Positions 33,973 through 45,409 of a stretch of DNA of 64,000 bases are shown one piece after another. The position numbers were made by a program, and so were the translations under genes. The stretch comes from Liolophura sinensis (taxonomy: Eukaryota > Mollusca > Polyplacophora > Chitonida > Chitonidae), in contig NC_088302.1 of assembly GCF_032854445.1 (NCBI RefSeq), positions 32,147,979 to 32,211,978 of the forward strand, given 5' to 3'. The notes below the pieces were generated by a model. The model ran no database searches and had not been told where the DNA came from. It saw nothing but the letters and a program-made list of their open reading frames with translations. Numbering within the stretch: the stretch's first letter is position 1; every line of letters starts with the position of its first letter.

Positions 33973-36900
33973 ATGGGCCAGATCCTGCGACGTCTACAGG
34001 AAGTAGATGGGGAGTTCCATTGGGAGGAGATGGTAGTGCCCCGCAGCTGTGCCAGTGAGGCACGGAAAACTCGCGCCCCAACGCGGAGGAAGTCGGCTCA
34101 GTTCCCAGACCTGACCAAACTCCCTCCTGAGCTAAGCCTGTGTGTACTCTCATATCTCAACCCAACTGACCTCTGCCTGGCAGCCTGTATCTGGGATGGA
34201 CTAGCGAACGATGAAGTGCTCTGGATGAGGTACATTGTCTCAGTGTATTAAAACAAAAAATCCTTGGTTCAGTTTCATGTAATTGCTGTTATAAATTCAT
34301 TTTCTCGTATGTTTTATTCCTTTCTGAAATGATGGGTCATATTATGGTATGGCATTGTTCATCCAACTGCGCATCTGCCAACTTTTTGGTGTTCCTACTT
34401 TGTCTACAGAACCCCTTCATTTCGAGTTATTAAATTAGTTCAAGTCCAGCTCATGTTGTCTTCCTCACCGGCTGTACGTGGGAAGGTATGTCAGCAACCT
34501 GCAAATGGTTGTGGGTTTCCCCTGGGCTGTGCCCAGTTTCCTCCCACCATAATGCTGGCCACCGTCATAGAAGTGAAATATTCTTGAATACGGCGTAAAA
34601 CACCAATTACATAAATAAGTAAATTAAATTGATTCACCATTTGTCATACTACAAGGAAAAATGCCCAGGTTGACACGAAGTCACATTCATTGCTTCCAAA
34701 TTTACGGAGTTGTGCCCCTTTGTGCGATATGCTGTTCTTTTTTTTGTGTGTGTATATGTTTGTTTTATTGTCAACACATCAAGTGAACTTCTTCTCTTAA
34801 AGATTTTGAAATAGTTTGGAAGCCAAGCCTGATGCATTATCGCTTATTCCCTCTGCTGATTGGTGTATCTTGAGGTTATTGGTTAGCTTGCCCTAAGGCA
34901 TTGAAATTTAAGCCTGTTGAAAATCATATGGTGTTCAGTTGTACAACTCAATAGGTGTTTGACTAATGATGGCACATTTTCTACTCCAGTTGTTCCATCC
35001 ATAACGCTGACTGCAATCTTAACAGATTTTTTTGCAGTACAGCCTGACAGTGTAGAACACCAGAAAGAAAAATGTATAGAAATTGGTAGTGTTTAGACTT
35101 GTGTTATTTGACTGTGGATGTCTTTAGCGTGTTGTATAAAAGTTATCCTCATGTTTGATTTGCAGGCAGTGTGTTTCATCCTGGCGCTGCGTGACAATTT
35201 ACAACCACTGTAGGTTTATCCCAGGTTTCTCTTACAAGCAACTCTTCATGTTATTGGATGAAGCCTCCGTTACATTCAATGCGGAACCAGAAATGGTAAA
35301 TAATCTTTGTCAAGAATCAAGGTTTGATTGCCCATATTTAGAATGAGTATATTAGCCAGGATTTAGATTGTGCATTCCAAACAAACTCAATTTAGATTTC
35401 TGCCAGTCTAGTTTCTGTTTTTCTGTATCTGTTTTAGGTTAAAGTCACAAAAAGCACGACGTTGTTTCATGTGTTTAGTGGCATTGTAGGTTTCCTTGTA
35501 ATATTTATTTTAAATTTAATGTTTATTCACTTTCTTACATCCTCAGTCCGAGACATTTAATGCCTGTGCAAAACTTTTTGAAATGGCTTAACCATGCTTT
35601 AAAGCATGTAAATGTCGCCCGCTGTTGTCAGTCTATTTAAGGAATTTATATAGCAAAGGTGTACCTAAAACTTGGAATATGCGTTTAGTAAAAATGCTTC
35701 ATTGTCTGAAAATTATATGAAAATTCCTCAGTAATGTTGAGTTTTAAGCCCATGCATTAGTATCTCGACCAGTTTGGGGGCCTCTGTGGCTTAGTTGGTT
35801 AGCGCGCTAGCGCAGCGTAATGACCCAGGAGTCTCTCACCAATGCGGTCGCTGTGAGTTCAAGTCCAGCTCATTCTGGCTTCCTCTCCAGCCGTACGTCA
35901 GCAACCCGCGGATGGTCGTAGGTTTCCCCCGGGCTTTGCCCAGTTTCCTCCCACCATAATGCTGGCCGCCATCGTATAAATGAAATATTCTTGAGTACGG
36001 TGTAAGACACCAATCAAATAAATAATTAAATAAATAAATCTCGACCAGTCATTAGGTAGCTATTGTTATGCAGTTTGTATCCTTTGCAGCAAAAGCGCCA
36101 TACATTCATACATTATTTTCAGATTTTTTATGTATATATTGATTAATAATATGTTTAATACATGTATGTTTCTATTCCACAGGGCATGGAGTACTTACAT
36201 CAAAAGAACTTGGTGGCCAATGACCCACTAGAAATAGCCAGGTTTTTACATACCACCAAACGACTGAGAGCACTGAAGAAGAGAGAGTTTCTAAATCAAA
36301 GGTACCATTTGTGTCTTTCTTGAATTTAGTGCAAATTTTAATGAGCTGTAACTGTTTTTTTTTTGTTTTTTTTTTGTCAGGGAAGACATCTCTGTCTATA
36401 AGTGACATCAAAGGTCATGTGAGCATGTATTTAGAGAAATATCTGCATGTATTTTTCAGTCTTTTAAACCCAAAATTCAGGATTTTGCCTAAAGCATATA
36501 CTCTGTATTTTCTTTCAGAAGAGACGTATTAGAGAAACTTATTGAGCTTCAGAGTTATGAGAATATTTTTTTGCCCAATGCTTTGCGACAGTTTTTTGGA
36601 GAAATTTCTGCTCCCACCGAAAGAGGAAGTTACCTAGAGGACATGATTGATCGGTTTTCTGATCGCTTCTGTGCCTGTAACCCACAACTGGGGCTGCAGA
36701 AAGGTAATATCATTATAGGTCACACTTTTTGTAGGCTGTTTGTCGGGTGAAACTTATAACAACATCTTCATCTCCTGTATGAAACATAATTTTCATAAAG
36801 TGTTTAAACACATCATATAAATAGAAGAGAGACCTAATGATGCGAGTGCCTGCCTCAAAGTCAGGAGACCTTAGGTCAACCCCATGTTGGGTTATGCCAA

Positions 36901-37676
36901 GAACTTTAAAAATGGTACTTGCTACTGTCTCTCTTGGCGCTCAGCAGGACTGGTTTATCTGGTGTCAGTATAATGTGACTGTATGGGTTGTCGTGTCTGG
37001 TGTCTTCAGCATGATACTTCAGTGGCGACAACACTTGCAGCATGGCCTCTCCCTGCCAAAAGAAGACACAATATATGTACACACATCTAATGATTCCTCG
37101 TTGTTATAATGACTGAAAAATTCTTAAGTATGACGTAAAACCCAAGCATGCATACGTAACTTTCTGGTTTTCTTGAAAAGTATGTCTAAGACTTCGAAAC
37201 AGCACTCTGGGTACTTCATTTAGTACCCAACATGAGGGGATTAGCTACATAAGTACTGACCCTGATACTGGTTAAAAAATTCTTCTTGGTGTCTTCTGCA
37301 TGTAGTTCCAGTGAGGCAGCATGATATGTATATCCACTTTGCTACAAGTAGACACTATCATGGCTTAACTGAAATTTGGTCAGAAGGCTGATAAACCCAA
37401 ATAAAACAAGCAAATGAACAAATGGTTCCGGAAATTTTTGGCAGTAGTATAATTCTTGATTATTTACTGTGTTGCTTTTCAGACACTGTGTATGTGCTGT
37501 GCTTCTCCCTTATCATGCTGTCAGTGGATTTGTGCAGCCCACATGTGAAGAACAAAATGTCCAAAAGGGAGTTTATCAGAAATACCCGACAGGCAGCTCA
37601 TGGTGTGAATGATGACCTGGCAGGCCATCTCTATGACAACATTTACCTGGTGGGTCACGTGGCCACAGAGGTGTAA
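33973..37676 (+). CDS. FBXO8: F-box only protein 8, F-box plus Sec7 domain (294 aa, 5 exons)
   Basis: Substrate adaptor of an SCF-type ubiquitin ligase; the human protein has been linked to ubiquitination of ARF6. Exons: 33973-34229, 35166-35295, 36183-36301, 36519-36703, 37483-37676; phases 2,0,2,1. The F-box is at residues 48-90 (LPPELSLCVLSYLNPTDLCL). The Sec7-like domain runs from about 125 to the end, with SPHVKNKMSKREFIRNTRQA and GHLYDNIYLVGHVA nearly as in human. Where active ARF exchange factors have the F-R-x-P-G-E glutamate finger, this protein reads IFLPNALRQFF, so exchange activity is doubtful, as in human FBXO8. The ATG is the first in frame (a stop lies seven codons upstream), and MGQ matches the human start. 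It follows CEP44 on the same strand. Confidence 0.96.
34436..34625 (+). mobile_element. SINE family A, 5'-truncated
   Basis: Starts at the B box (gttcaagtccagctcatg) and runs to the tail, about 200 bp after FBXO8 exon 1. Confidence 0.87.
35777..36039 (+). mobile_element. SINE family A, full length, young
   Basis: Among the least diverged copies: head ggcttagttggttagcgcgc, B box gtgagttcaagtccagctc, conserved end and long tail. It lies in FBXO8 intron 2, about 145 bp before exon 3. Confidence 0.92.
36825..37150 (+). mobile_element. SINE family C
   Basis: In the last FBXO8 intron. Head: cctaatgatgcgagtgcctg and ggtcaaccccatgttgg; body: gtcgtgtctggtgtcttcag; 3' end: gaaaaattcttaagtatgac. Closely matches the copy at 13734. 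Confidence 0.75.
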
Positions 37677-38844
37677 ATATAACTTTGCACAAAGACAGGT
37701 GTGAAATGTTGAACACAGTCTTTACACCTCTTTTTCACCCTTTGCAAATGAGGAAAGTTCTCTTTTTGCCGTGCCTTTGGTAGTCTGTTTGTTTGTTTGT
37801 TTTTATTATTATTTTACATAATACGATATATGATAAATGTATAAGCGGAATGAAATCGTTATATTTCTAAACAAGTTTAGGATAATGACTAGCTGTACTG
37901 TTCTCAAGTGAAAAGTTCAGATACTGTGTCAGCTGTTGTTGTTATTTTTCTGTTGTGAAGTTTAAATGTCCTGCACTCATAGTTTCAGTGAATGAACAAT
38001 GATTGAATGCAACAACCTTACTAAAAGGTTACATAAATTTAGTTTTAGGGGAACTGAAGGGGTTTGCCAGCCCATGTGCAGCCAGAAATACATGATGACT
38101 TTCAGAGGGTTACTGTAAGACACCCTGGGGCTACCTAAATTTAAATTTGCAAGACCCAGAAGGGGTTACAGTTGAAAACATTCATTCACACCCCTGCACT
38201 CAAAACTGCTATCTGATATATTCAGGATATATTTAAGGGATTTTTAATCTTTCATGTATTCAACATGGATAAATTAAATGCCTTAAAATATTATGACTTT
38301 TTGAACTGTCTCTGTAGAGCTGTTATTCTATGTGCCAAACATTTTGTTATAAATTGTTAAACTTCAAACACTGCATGTGAAGATGGTTTAAATGTGTGTG
38401 TCTTCTGTTGTTTTTTTTTTTTTTTTGAAATGGGAGGAGGGAGCATATATAGTCTGTCTTTATTATCACATGCAGTATGTACCAATGATGGTTTAAAAAC
38501 CAAAAAAAGAAGATGTAAAGGCTTACATTGTAATATTATGACTGGTGTATGAAATTACATGTATTAAGTATGAATTGTATTAACTAAAAGTAGAGTGTTT
38601 GGGTTAGTGAGGCCTATTCTAGAGATTTGTTTGATGCTAAGTGTTTTTGTTTGTGCTGCTGCATTTTTTCAGGTTAAGTCTGATTTCACCACAGATTGCA
38701 TTCAGACAGCTGATGTTACATATTTTTCAGGTGTTCGGCTGAAGATTATTTTCTGCTTTTGATGTTTAATGCAAAGGTAGAAAAAATCTGATAATTTCAT
38801 GAGCTTTAAGAAGAAAGGCTTTCCCTAGAGATATGACAAGGGGG

Positions 38845-38905
38845 CTGATGTGGTTAGCGTGCAAGCGCAGTGCAATGACCCAGGAGCCTCTTTCCAGTGT
38901 GACGA
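38845..38905 (+). mobile_element. SINE family A, head fragment
   Basis: Only the tRNA-like head remains (tggttagcgtgcaagcgcag, caatgacccaggagcctctt). Confidence 0.8.
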
Positions 38906-39289
38906 TAAATGAATAGAGATAGGAAAAATGATTGAAATAATTAAAACTCAAATATGTAAAATTTTACTTCAAACAATTCTAATTAGGCTTTTTATTGTGG
39001 TCTGTTGCCAATAAGCCTTTACAAGGATATTTTATACCCGTGACTTCTCGTTGATTGTATTCCACATAACACATGGTTACTTACTAATCGATATAACTTT
39101 CTGACGTGTGTTGAAATGTGCAGGATATGATATACCCACTGGATTTTGATCTTAAGTTACATGTATAACAGTATAAACAATAATCTCTTTGTTTTTAGGG
39201 TTACGTTGTGGGTGTACATTTTATAAGTTTGCTTTTGATAATTTTGTTTATTGTTTGTATTATAAACATTATGACCATCAGCTGGAGAG

Positions 39290-39415
39290 CTGGTACTACA
39301 CGACACTAAGGCCCTAAGCGTGACATGTCACTTGAGGAACCTCTCTTTCACACATCACTGATGTCCTAAACGTGACACGTCATTTAAGGGACCTATCTAC
39401 CACATATCACACACC
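39290..39415. repeat. Two-copy tandem, about 58 bp
   Basis: The unit holds ccctaagcgtgacatgtcac and the second copy reads cctaaacgtgacacgtcatt, each followed by a similar 'gg(a/g)acctatct'-type stretch and cacatatcac. Confidence 0.7.
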
Positions 39416-40864
39416 TTACTTGAGTTCGGTAATACCGGTATCTGTACAGCTCCATTAGTAGAGAAAGTCTAGCACATGGCAGTTTGGCCGATGGGACTTC
39501 AATTTGAACTTTAACCACCGAGAAAGTCCTTCTGGAGAAAAGTATAACACTAAAGCCATCAAAAGCCTGTCTTCATTTATTGTTTTATGTATTTCTGTAC
39601 TTATTTATTATTCGCAATATGTTTGCAATATGTTTTATTTAGTACGTCTCTGCATTAATATTGGGTGTATATTTTCCTGCATTTATACGTATAGATGTTT
39701 TTAACTGACAGTTGTGAAAGGTTGAAAGCATGTTATCAAATAGGATAAATCTTGTTAGTCTTAGTTTGATCTTTGCATTTGGGCTTAAGCACAAATCCCT
39801 GAAGAAAAAAAATGTGCTGTCCTAAGGATTTGAACTCTTGTCAGTTTTGATAAGGGAGAGATTTTTTGTAAGTGATGTAATCTGCGTCTTTTTATAAGTA
39901 TGTAGAGAGATGTAGAGTTAATATTTGTGGTATTTCCCAGCATCTTAATGCCACTTTTGAGTGTTGACTTCAAAGAATCCCTTGTTGACAACTGTTTTAA
40001 CTCACTATCCAAGTCCCTCAACTTTTTGTTTTTTTTTTTTTGCTGCTTCTTCCATTCATTGAAGAGGATATTTCTAACAAGTGATTTCGATGAAACAACA
40101 TGCACAGTTTAATGCACATATACATGTATGCAGTGCCATGTGGGGGGTTATTTTATAATAAAATAATTTATATTTAATGCACATATAAGGGTTTCCCAAC
40201 TGTACAGACGTGTATGATATAGTTAGCCACCTACACTTTTCACTTAATGCCCTTGTTTCGCAGAATAACAAGCGAGTTAAGTTTATCCGTCTAGGGCTGC
40301 GGTATGGAATGTTCCGATAATCAAGAGTTTATAGTCTTGTCTCAAGGAAGGTTTCAATCTCTGCACGGATGTTAAACCGGCGTAATAAGTACCACTCCCA
40401 AAATAACCAAGATGCGGTCCAAATGGGATCAGTGTGGTCAATTCGAAGTGACCGCTTCGACAAATATGGTTCCAAAGGTTTGCGTGCACTTTAATGATGC
40501 CGAAAGTATAATAGCTTTGTTAAAACGAAATATGTCCGCGAACTAAAATATATGTTACATCTTCACTTGTTTACTATTTTAACCCAAGCATGTAAAGATA
40601 TGTTACACTTTGCTTTCTAGTTGTTATTTGACTTGTATAATCCGTAGTTTGTGCCATGGCTGGTGTTAACTGCATGACGGAAACTACCAGGTTGCTCCAA
40701 GTTCTGTTACAGTGACATCGGCTAGCTTATAGAAACCAAATGTCTGTGATCATTCATTTTCAATTTTTATACAATAAATACAATAATAACATTGTTTGCC
40801 TCTGTATTTTGCGTTTGGTAACTTGTAGATTTAGTTTTAGTTTGTTTATTCTCCTCAATCCTGC

Positions 40865-40948
40865 GTTTATTTATTTATTTGAGTTGTTTTACGCCTTACG
40901 CTATTCACTGATATTTCACTTATACGACGGAGGAAACCGGGTAGAGTA
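40865..40948 (-). mobile_element. SINE family A, 3' end fragment
   Basis: Tail (tttatttatttatttgag) and 3' end to ggaggaaaccgggtagag, then lost. Confidence 0.8.
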
Positions 40949-41099
40949 ATGCTTCGTTTACACGGTGCGATGTGTGCTTATGTATTCTTCATTTTAAAAT
41001 AGGACAGGCTCGATTTCGTAAGGCTTGTTCCAACATTATCTTTTGCTGAATGTTGTCAGCATCTGTGAAGTAGTGTGTATTCTGTTTTCGTTCAGGTCC

Positions 41100-41350
41100 G
41101 GTTTCACGAAACTTCTAAAGTTTAGTAAACTGTTCAGGTTGTTTCCAACATGTCACATTTCTTGACCCAACTTATTTAAGTCAAACCCTTAGAACTTGAA
41201 AAGTTTCTTCAAACCGGCCCTGGGGCAGATTTTACGAAGCCATTTCTGACTTAAGTCAAAATTTAAAATACAATTTTAGTGCTTATTTTTGGGCCCTAGA
41301 AATCAATGTTATTACACGTGTCAAATTTTATCTTCCTATACCAAAAACCA
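41100..41350 (+). repeat. Dispersed 'ggggcagattttacg' repeat, copy 2
   Basis: Two blocks, ccggtttcacgaaacttcta and gcagattttacgaagccatt, then 'tctgacttaagtcaaaat'. The second block matches 44858 (ggccaattccacgaaaccat, tctgatccaagtca). Confidence 0.45.
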
Positions 41351-41639
41351 AGTAATTTGACGAAATTTGAAATCTTGCCTTAATTCAGAAATGCTACACC
41401 TTCCTTAGAATTGGATTAGTCTCGATCATCGTTGAAAGCCTAATTCCTGGATTATCGTTTGCAGAGTATAACTAAAAAAGTGATTGGCTCCATCAACCGA
41501 AACATCGAAATCAAACACACTGCAATGTTTCCGTATACATGTATATGGTGTTGTCCTAATGATACGTGCAAGGCGGAGTACTAATTCCACCTATCGTGAT
41601 TTTGGGTTCGTGGACACGTGATTCTGTTGCAGTGGCGGC

Positions 41640-41966
41640 TCACAAGTCGTGCGGGAATCGTGACGACGGCGTGGTACAATCGTGACCATTCTTTGCCGTC
41701 GAGTTACGTCGTAGTAGCGTCTTTTTGACGTCGTGGTACATTCTTATGTTGTTGGCGTCATAAAACTTATAGCCTTTTCGTATCCACGCATCTGACATAT
41801 CATTATCCATCGTGGTTCTAAGCTGATTCGTGTTCATGTTATGTGGTATAGCGGTCATAGCAGATCGTAACAATACTTCGTCCAAAATCTTGGGGAGCGG
41901 GTCGCGCCCGCGAGTGGTTGAAGACAATGACCTTTTAGTCCCAATGACTGGTTCAATCTCTGCCAT
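41640..41966 (-). CDS. Unassigned open reading frame (108 codons)
   Basis: Starts MAEIEPVIGTKRSLSSTTRG and ends RRNSTAKNGHDCTTPSSRF plus five residues. It sits in locally GC-richer DNA than its neighbours. I recognise no domain, signal peptide or membrane segment, and there are no evident splice partners. It may be chance, a decayed transposon frame or a small gene. It is listed because its length and composition stand out in this gene-poor stretch. Confidence 0.2.
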   Translation of the reverse strand: MAEIEPVIGTKRSLSSTTRGRDPLPKILDEVLLRSAMTAIPHNMNTNQLRTTMDNDMSDAWIRKGYKFYDANNIRMYHDVKKTLLRRNSTAKNGHDCTTPSSRFPHDL

Positions 41967-42164
41967 GGACAGGGAATTCGTACACTCCTCGGCCTCACTG
42001 TTTTCGGAGCCTTAGTGACAATAAGCTGTCGATGATGCTCGTAAGACTGTTTGCGCAGTGTACAGTTCGTTAAAGATCACTTTTCTTCCACCATTATGAT
42101 GTGCATATTTGTACGTCACACGTCACAATTTCATCAGTAAATTACCAAGTTACCAGCTGCCAGT

Positions 42165-42275
42165 AACTTAGGTCGGTAGTTTACGCCGGGTTTCATCCAC
42201 CCATAAAACCGAAAGATATCGTATAAGAGAAAAATTGTTCAGTGTGATATAAGAAACAATCAAATAAATAAATGC
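42165..42275 (+). mobile_element. SINE family B, 3' part
   Basis: Body gtttacgccgggtttcatcc and acccataaaaccg, then 'caatcaaataaataaatg'. Confidence 0.55.
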
Positions 42276-42576
42276 ATGCCACTGTAAGGCCATTTTCCAC
42301 AAAAACGATCGAATGCTCAAGCTAACGAACTATGAAGAGACCACATGTCACGGCACAATAACAATTCCGTCATTTCATACGACGATCCGAAACAAGCGCA
42401 CGAAGCGCGAAACGCAAAAACGTGCCCCGAGGAAAAGGGGCTGACTTGATTGCGAACCTTTGATAGTGTTTAGAACTTATGCAACCCGTCTACATTATGC
42501 CCATTAGTTATCCACGATTTGACATTTGCGTAAAGAAATCGTCAAGGTGGAAAACAGGTTTACTTTAGAGGGCAAC

Positions 42577-42582
42577 TTTATT
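42577..42582 (-). terminator. Poly(A) signal of FAS1 gene 1
   Basis: AATAAA on the minus strand about 105 bp after the stop codon at 42686. Confidence 0.55.
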
Positions 42583-42685
42583 ATGAGAATAAACAAAATT
42601 GAGAAGGAAAGCCACAAGCAGGTATTTGTAATTAAGTATGTCAAAATACATAGGCAATTAGCAATGTGACTTTATCTGATACAAT

Positions 42686-45311
42686 CTAACCGAGAGCAGA
42701 TATGGTCTTGGCGAGATCAGGGGGCAACAAGAGATGGTCGATCACGTGGATGACGCCATTGGTGACATCAACGTCTTCAGTTGACAACTGAGCGTCGTTT
42801 ACGTATTTAAAAAGACCTGCAAAGAACAAATGCATGCAAGTGTGAACCCAAAGTACTGCAGACGAATTCTATCACGAATTTCCACATTATAATTTGCACA
42901 GTCAATCAAAGGAGCAATTGCCGATCAGAAAGCTGTTGGATAATTCGTGAATAGCTGAGAGTTCGTCAAGGGTTCATCCTGTAAATATCTGACATCATCA
43001 GGCTAAGGGTGACCCAGTTTTTTTTTTGTCTTTTGGTCAAAATATGTCCCTTTTCAACGAAACTGTTTGTTACCCAGTCAGTGAAATCAATAAAGTAAAT
43101 GTTGCTTTATATAGGCTTTACACACTGTTGCAGGAATGTAAGTTGCAGCCAGTAAGTTATGTGTACAAATGACCGCCCTGGTATCCCATAATTATCGCTG
43201 TAGATACTGTATGAAGACATAGTATAATACAGGTTTAAGAGTCTCTGTACGTAATATGCTTATACAACTGACCACGGCTATGTACAAGCCTTTCATATTA
43301 CCGGCAATAACGCCCCCCCCCCCCCCCCCCCACCACCACGATATGTCTGACATATTGTGGCATTAAACATCATTCTTTCGTTCCTTTATTATCCGCAACG
43401 GAACCTATTTCTGAATAGCTGCGAAAAAAAAGAGCAAAAGCCATGAAATAATTCTTACCGAAGAACTGGAAGGTAATGCGGAGTTGTTCTCCGTGGTCGA
43501 GAGTCCGCACGTAGCCAGAATGCATACCGCTGGTGAAGAGAGCTCCCGGGATCACGTGGTACTGAAGCACCTCTGTTATCACACAAAATACTATTGCATG
43601 GAGGTGACTGTCCCAAAAAGTAAACTATTTTGATTGAATTTTGACTTTAAGCCACATGTGTTCTTCGCGTTGTCACATAAAATTTACCTTATTACATATT
43701 ACAGGGACACTCGATGGCGAATGCCTGGAATAATTTTAAATAATATTTAAGGATCCATTAGCGTGGAAATAAACATTCGTATTTCAAAAGTCAACCATAC
43801 CAGTCGTTCTACGTGTATAATCGCAAGAATAATTTCGCAAAACAACGTTCAATTCAAATGACCAAAGACGACACCAATGGTAACACTCTGTGTTTACGGC
43901 TGACATATTCTTCAGAAAAGCACCACATTACACAAAGTATGAGAAGGTATTATTCGCAATGCTGTTCCATTGAATTTTGGAGCCCGTTAGTTTTAATGAT
44001 ATAGCATGGGATATGCGAATCTATGTTGTGACGATACAGCGTGGGATGAGAAAATGCCCTTCATGCAAAAATACAGCAATAAATTCCAATAATATTGCAT
44101 GGATTATCCAAAGCCATGACTTGGAATCATCGATGCATGTTAATTGCAATGATTCCAAAGACTCCAACATTCCGTTCAATGCAATGATATGGCATAAATT
44201 ATCCGACCGTGTTATTATATTATTTATCAGAAACCACTGGTTGAAATACTTGACATTCCATTAGCTGTATTACTCCTAGGCAAGAATTACAAGAACGCTC
44301 TCGTATTAAGACTATAGTCTCTAATACTGTCGGGTAGAGAAATCTAATTGCAAGTTATGTCTTCAAACCATGGCAACTCTTTCTAACTACTTGTCATTTT
44401 TAAATCTTACGGGTAAGCTTTGCTTTGTCTGCCAAAAGTTTGTCGAGAACTCCAGGGTCCAGGCGTCCGAAGGCAGCATCATTGGGAGCGAGGAGGGTCA
44501 GAGGCTCGGCTGAAACCAAAACAAGGAACAGATTTATTCATTTATTTAAATGTTGTTTAAAGCCATACCTGAGAGTTTTTCACCAGCTATGTACAAATGC
44601 GGTCAATGGGCTGGTTTGTACGACTGCCATTGTCTGACTTTTATAGAAGCACTTCAGACCTGATATATATAAAGAGTTATTTCACAGTTTTTCCACAATA
44701 CCTGATTTTAAAGACTATTGTCTAGATTTGTGATTACCTGTAAATTAGCATTTTGTGAGATTTTAGACATTTCGTTCGTTCATACAGACGTTACAAATTG
44801 CTTTAACCGTATATGCTTCCAACGTTTACAAATGGCACAATCTGGGAACTGTGATGGGGCCAATTCCACGAAACCATTTCTGATCCAAGTCATCATATAA
44901 AACCTCGTCACAAATACTTAATTTTTGGCATTGGAAGTTGAAATTTTGACACATTTGTAAAATTTTTATTTATTGCCCCTCCCACCCTTCCAAAATGAAC
45001 TGAAAATTTGTATTTCACATTTTGACAGGGATTCGTAAAAATTAATTCTAAAACGAAATTATCACAATTTTACAGCTATCAGCTAGTTTTGACTGCAGGC
45101 CACTTAATTTCTGGAATGAAAGCTAGGGCTTTAGAAAGACTACAGTTTATAATCATTTTTATTCCCATTCCTACTTCCCACCATAAAGAGCAAGGCTGAG
45201 AATTTTCCTTGTACTGTATATATTATGACACATCCTAAAGTGTATATTAAGAAACAAAAACCATACGTTTCATGCATCCCTCAAATCAGAAATGGCTTAA
45301 TAGGTTGCCGG

Positions 45312-45409
<98 letters not shown>

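Larger units (their letters stand above)
37677..42576. other. FBXO8 to FAS1 gene 1 intergenic region
   Basis: About 4.9 kb between convergent genes. It holds two SINE fragments, a two-copy tandem at 39290-39415 and a dispersed repeat near 41100-41350. Two open frames of about 106-108 codons on the minus strand (39785-40105, 41640-41966) match no family I recognise. The FBXO8 3' UTR end is not defined. Confidence 0.5.

Noticed and set aside
39785-40105. 106-codon Lys-rich minus-strand frame
   Set aside because: The Lys run comes from a T-rich tract; no domain, splice partner or family likeness was found.
45316-45407. Long open frames of alternating Tyr-Ile on both strands
   Set aside because: They are translations of the TA microsatellite.
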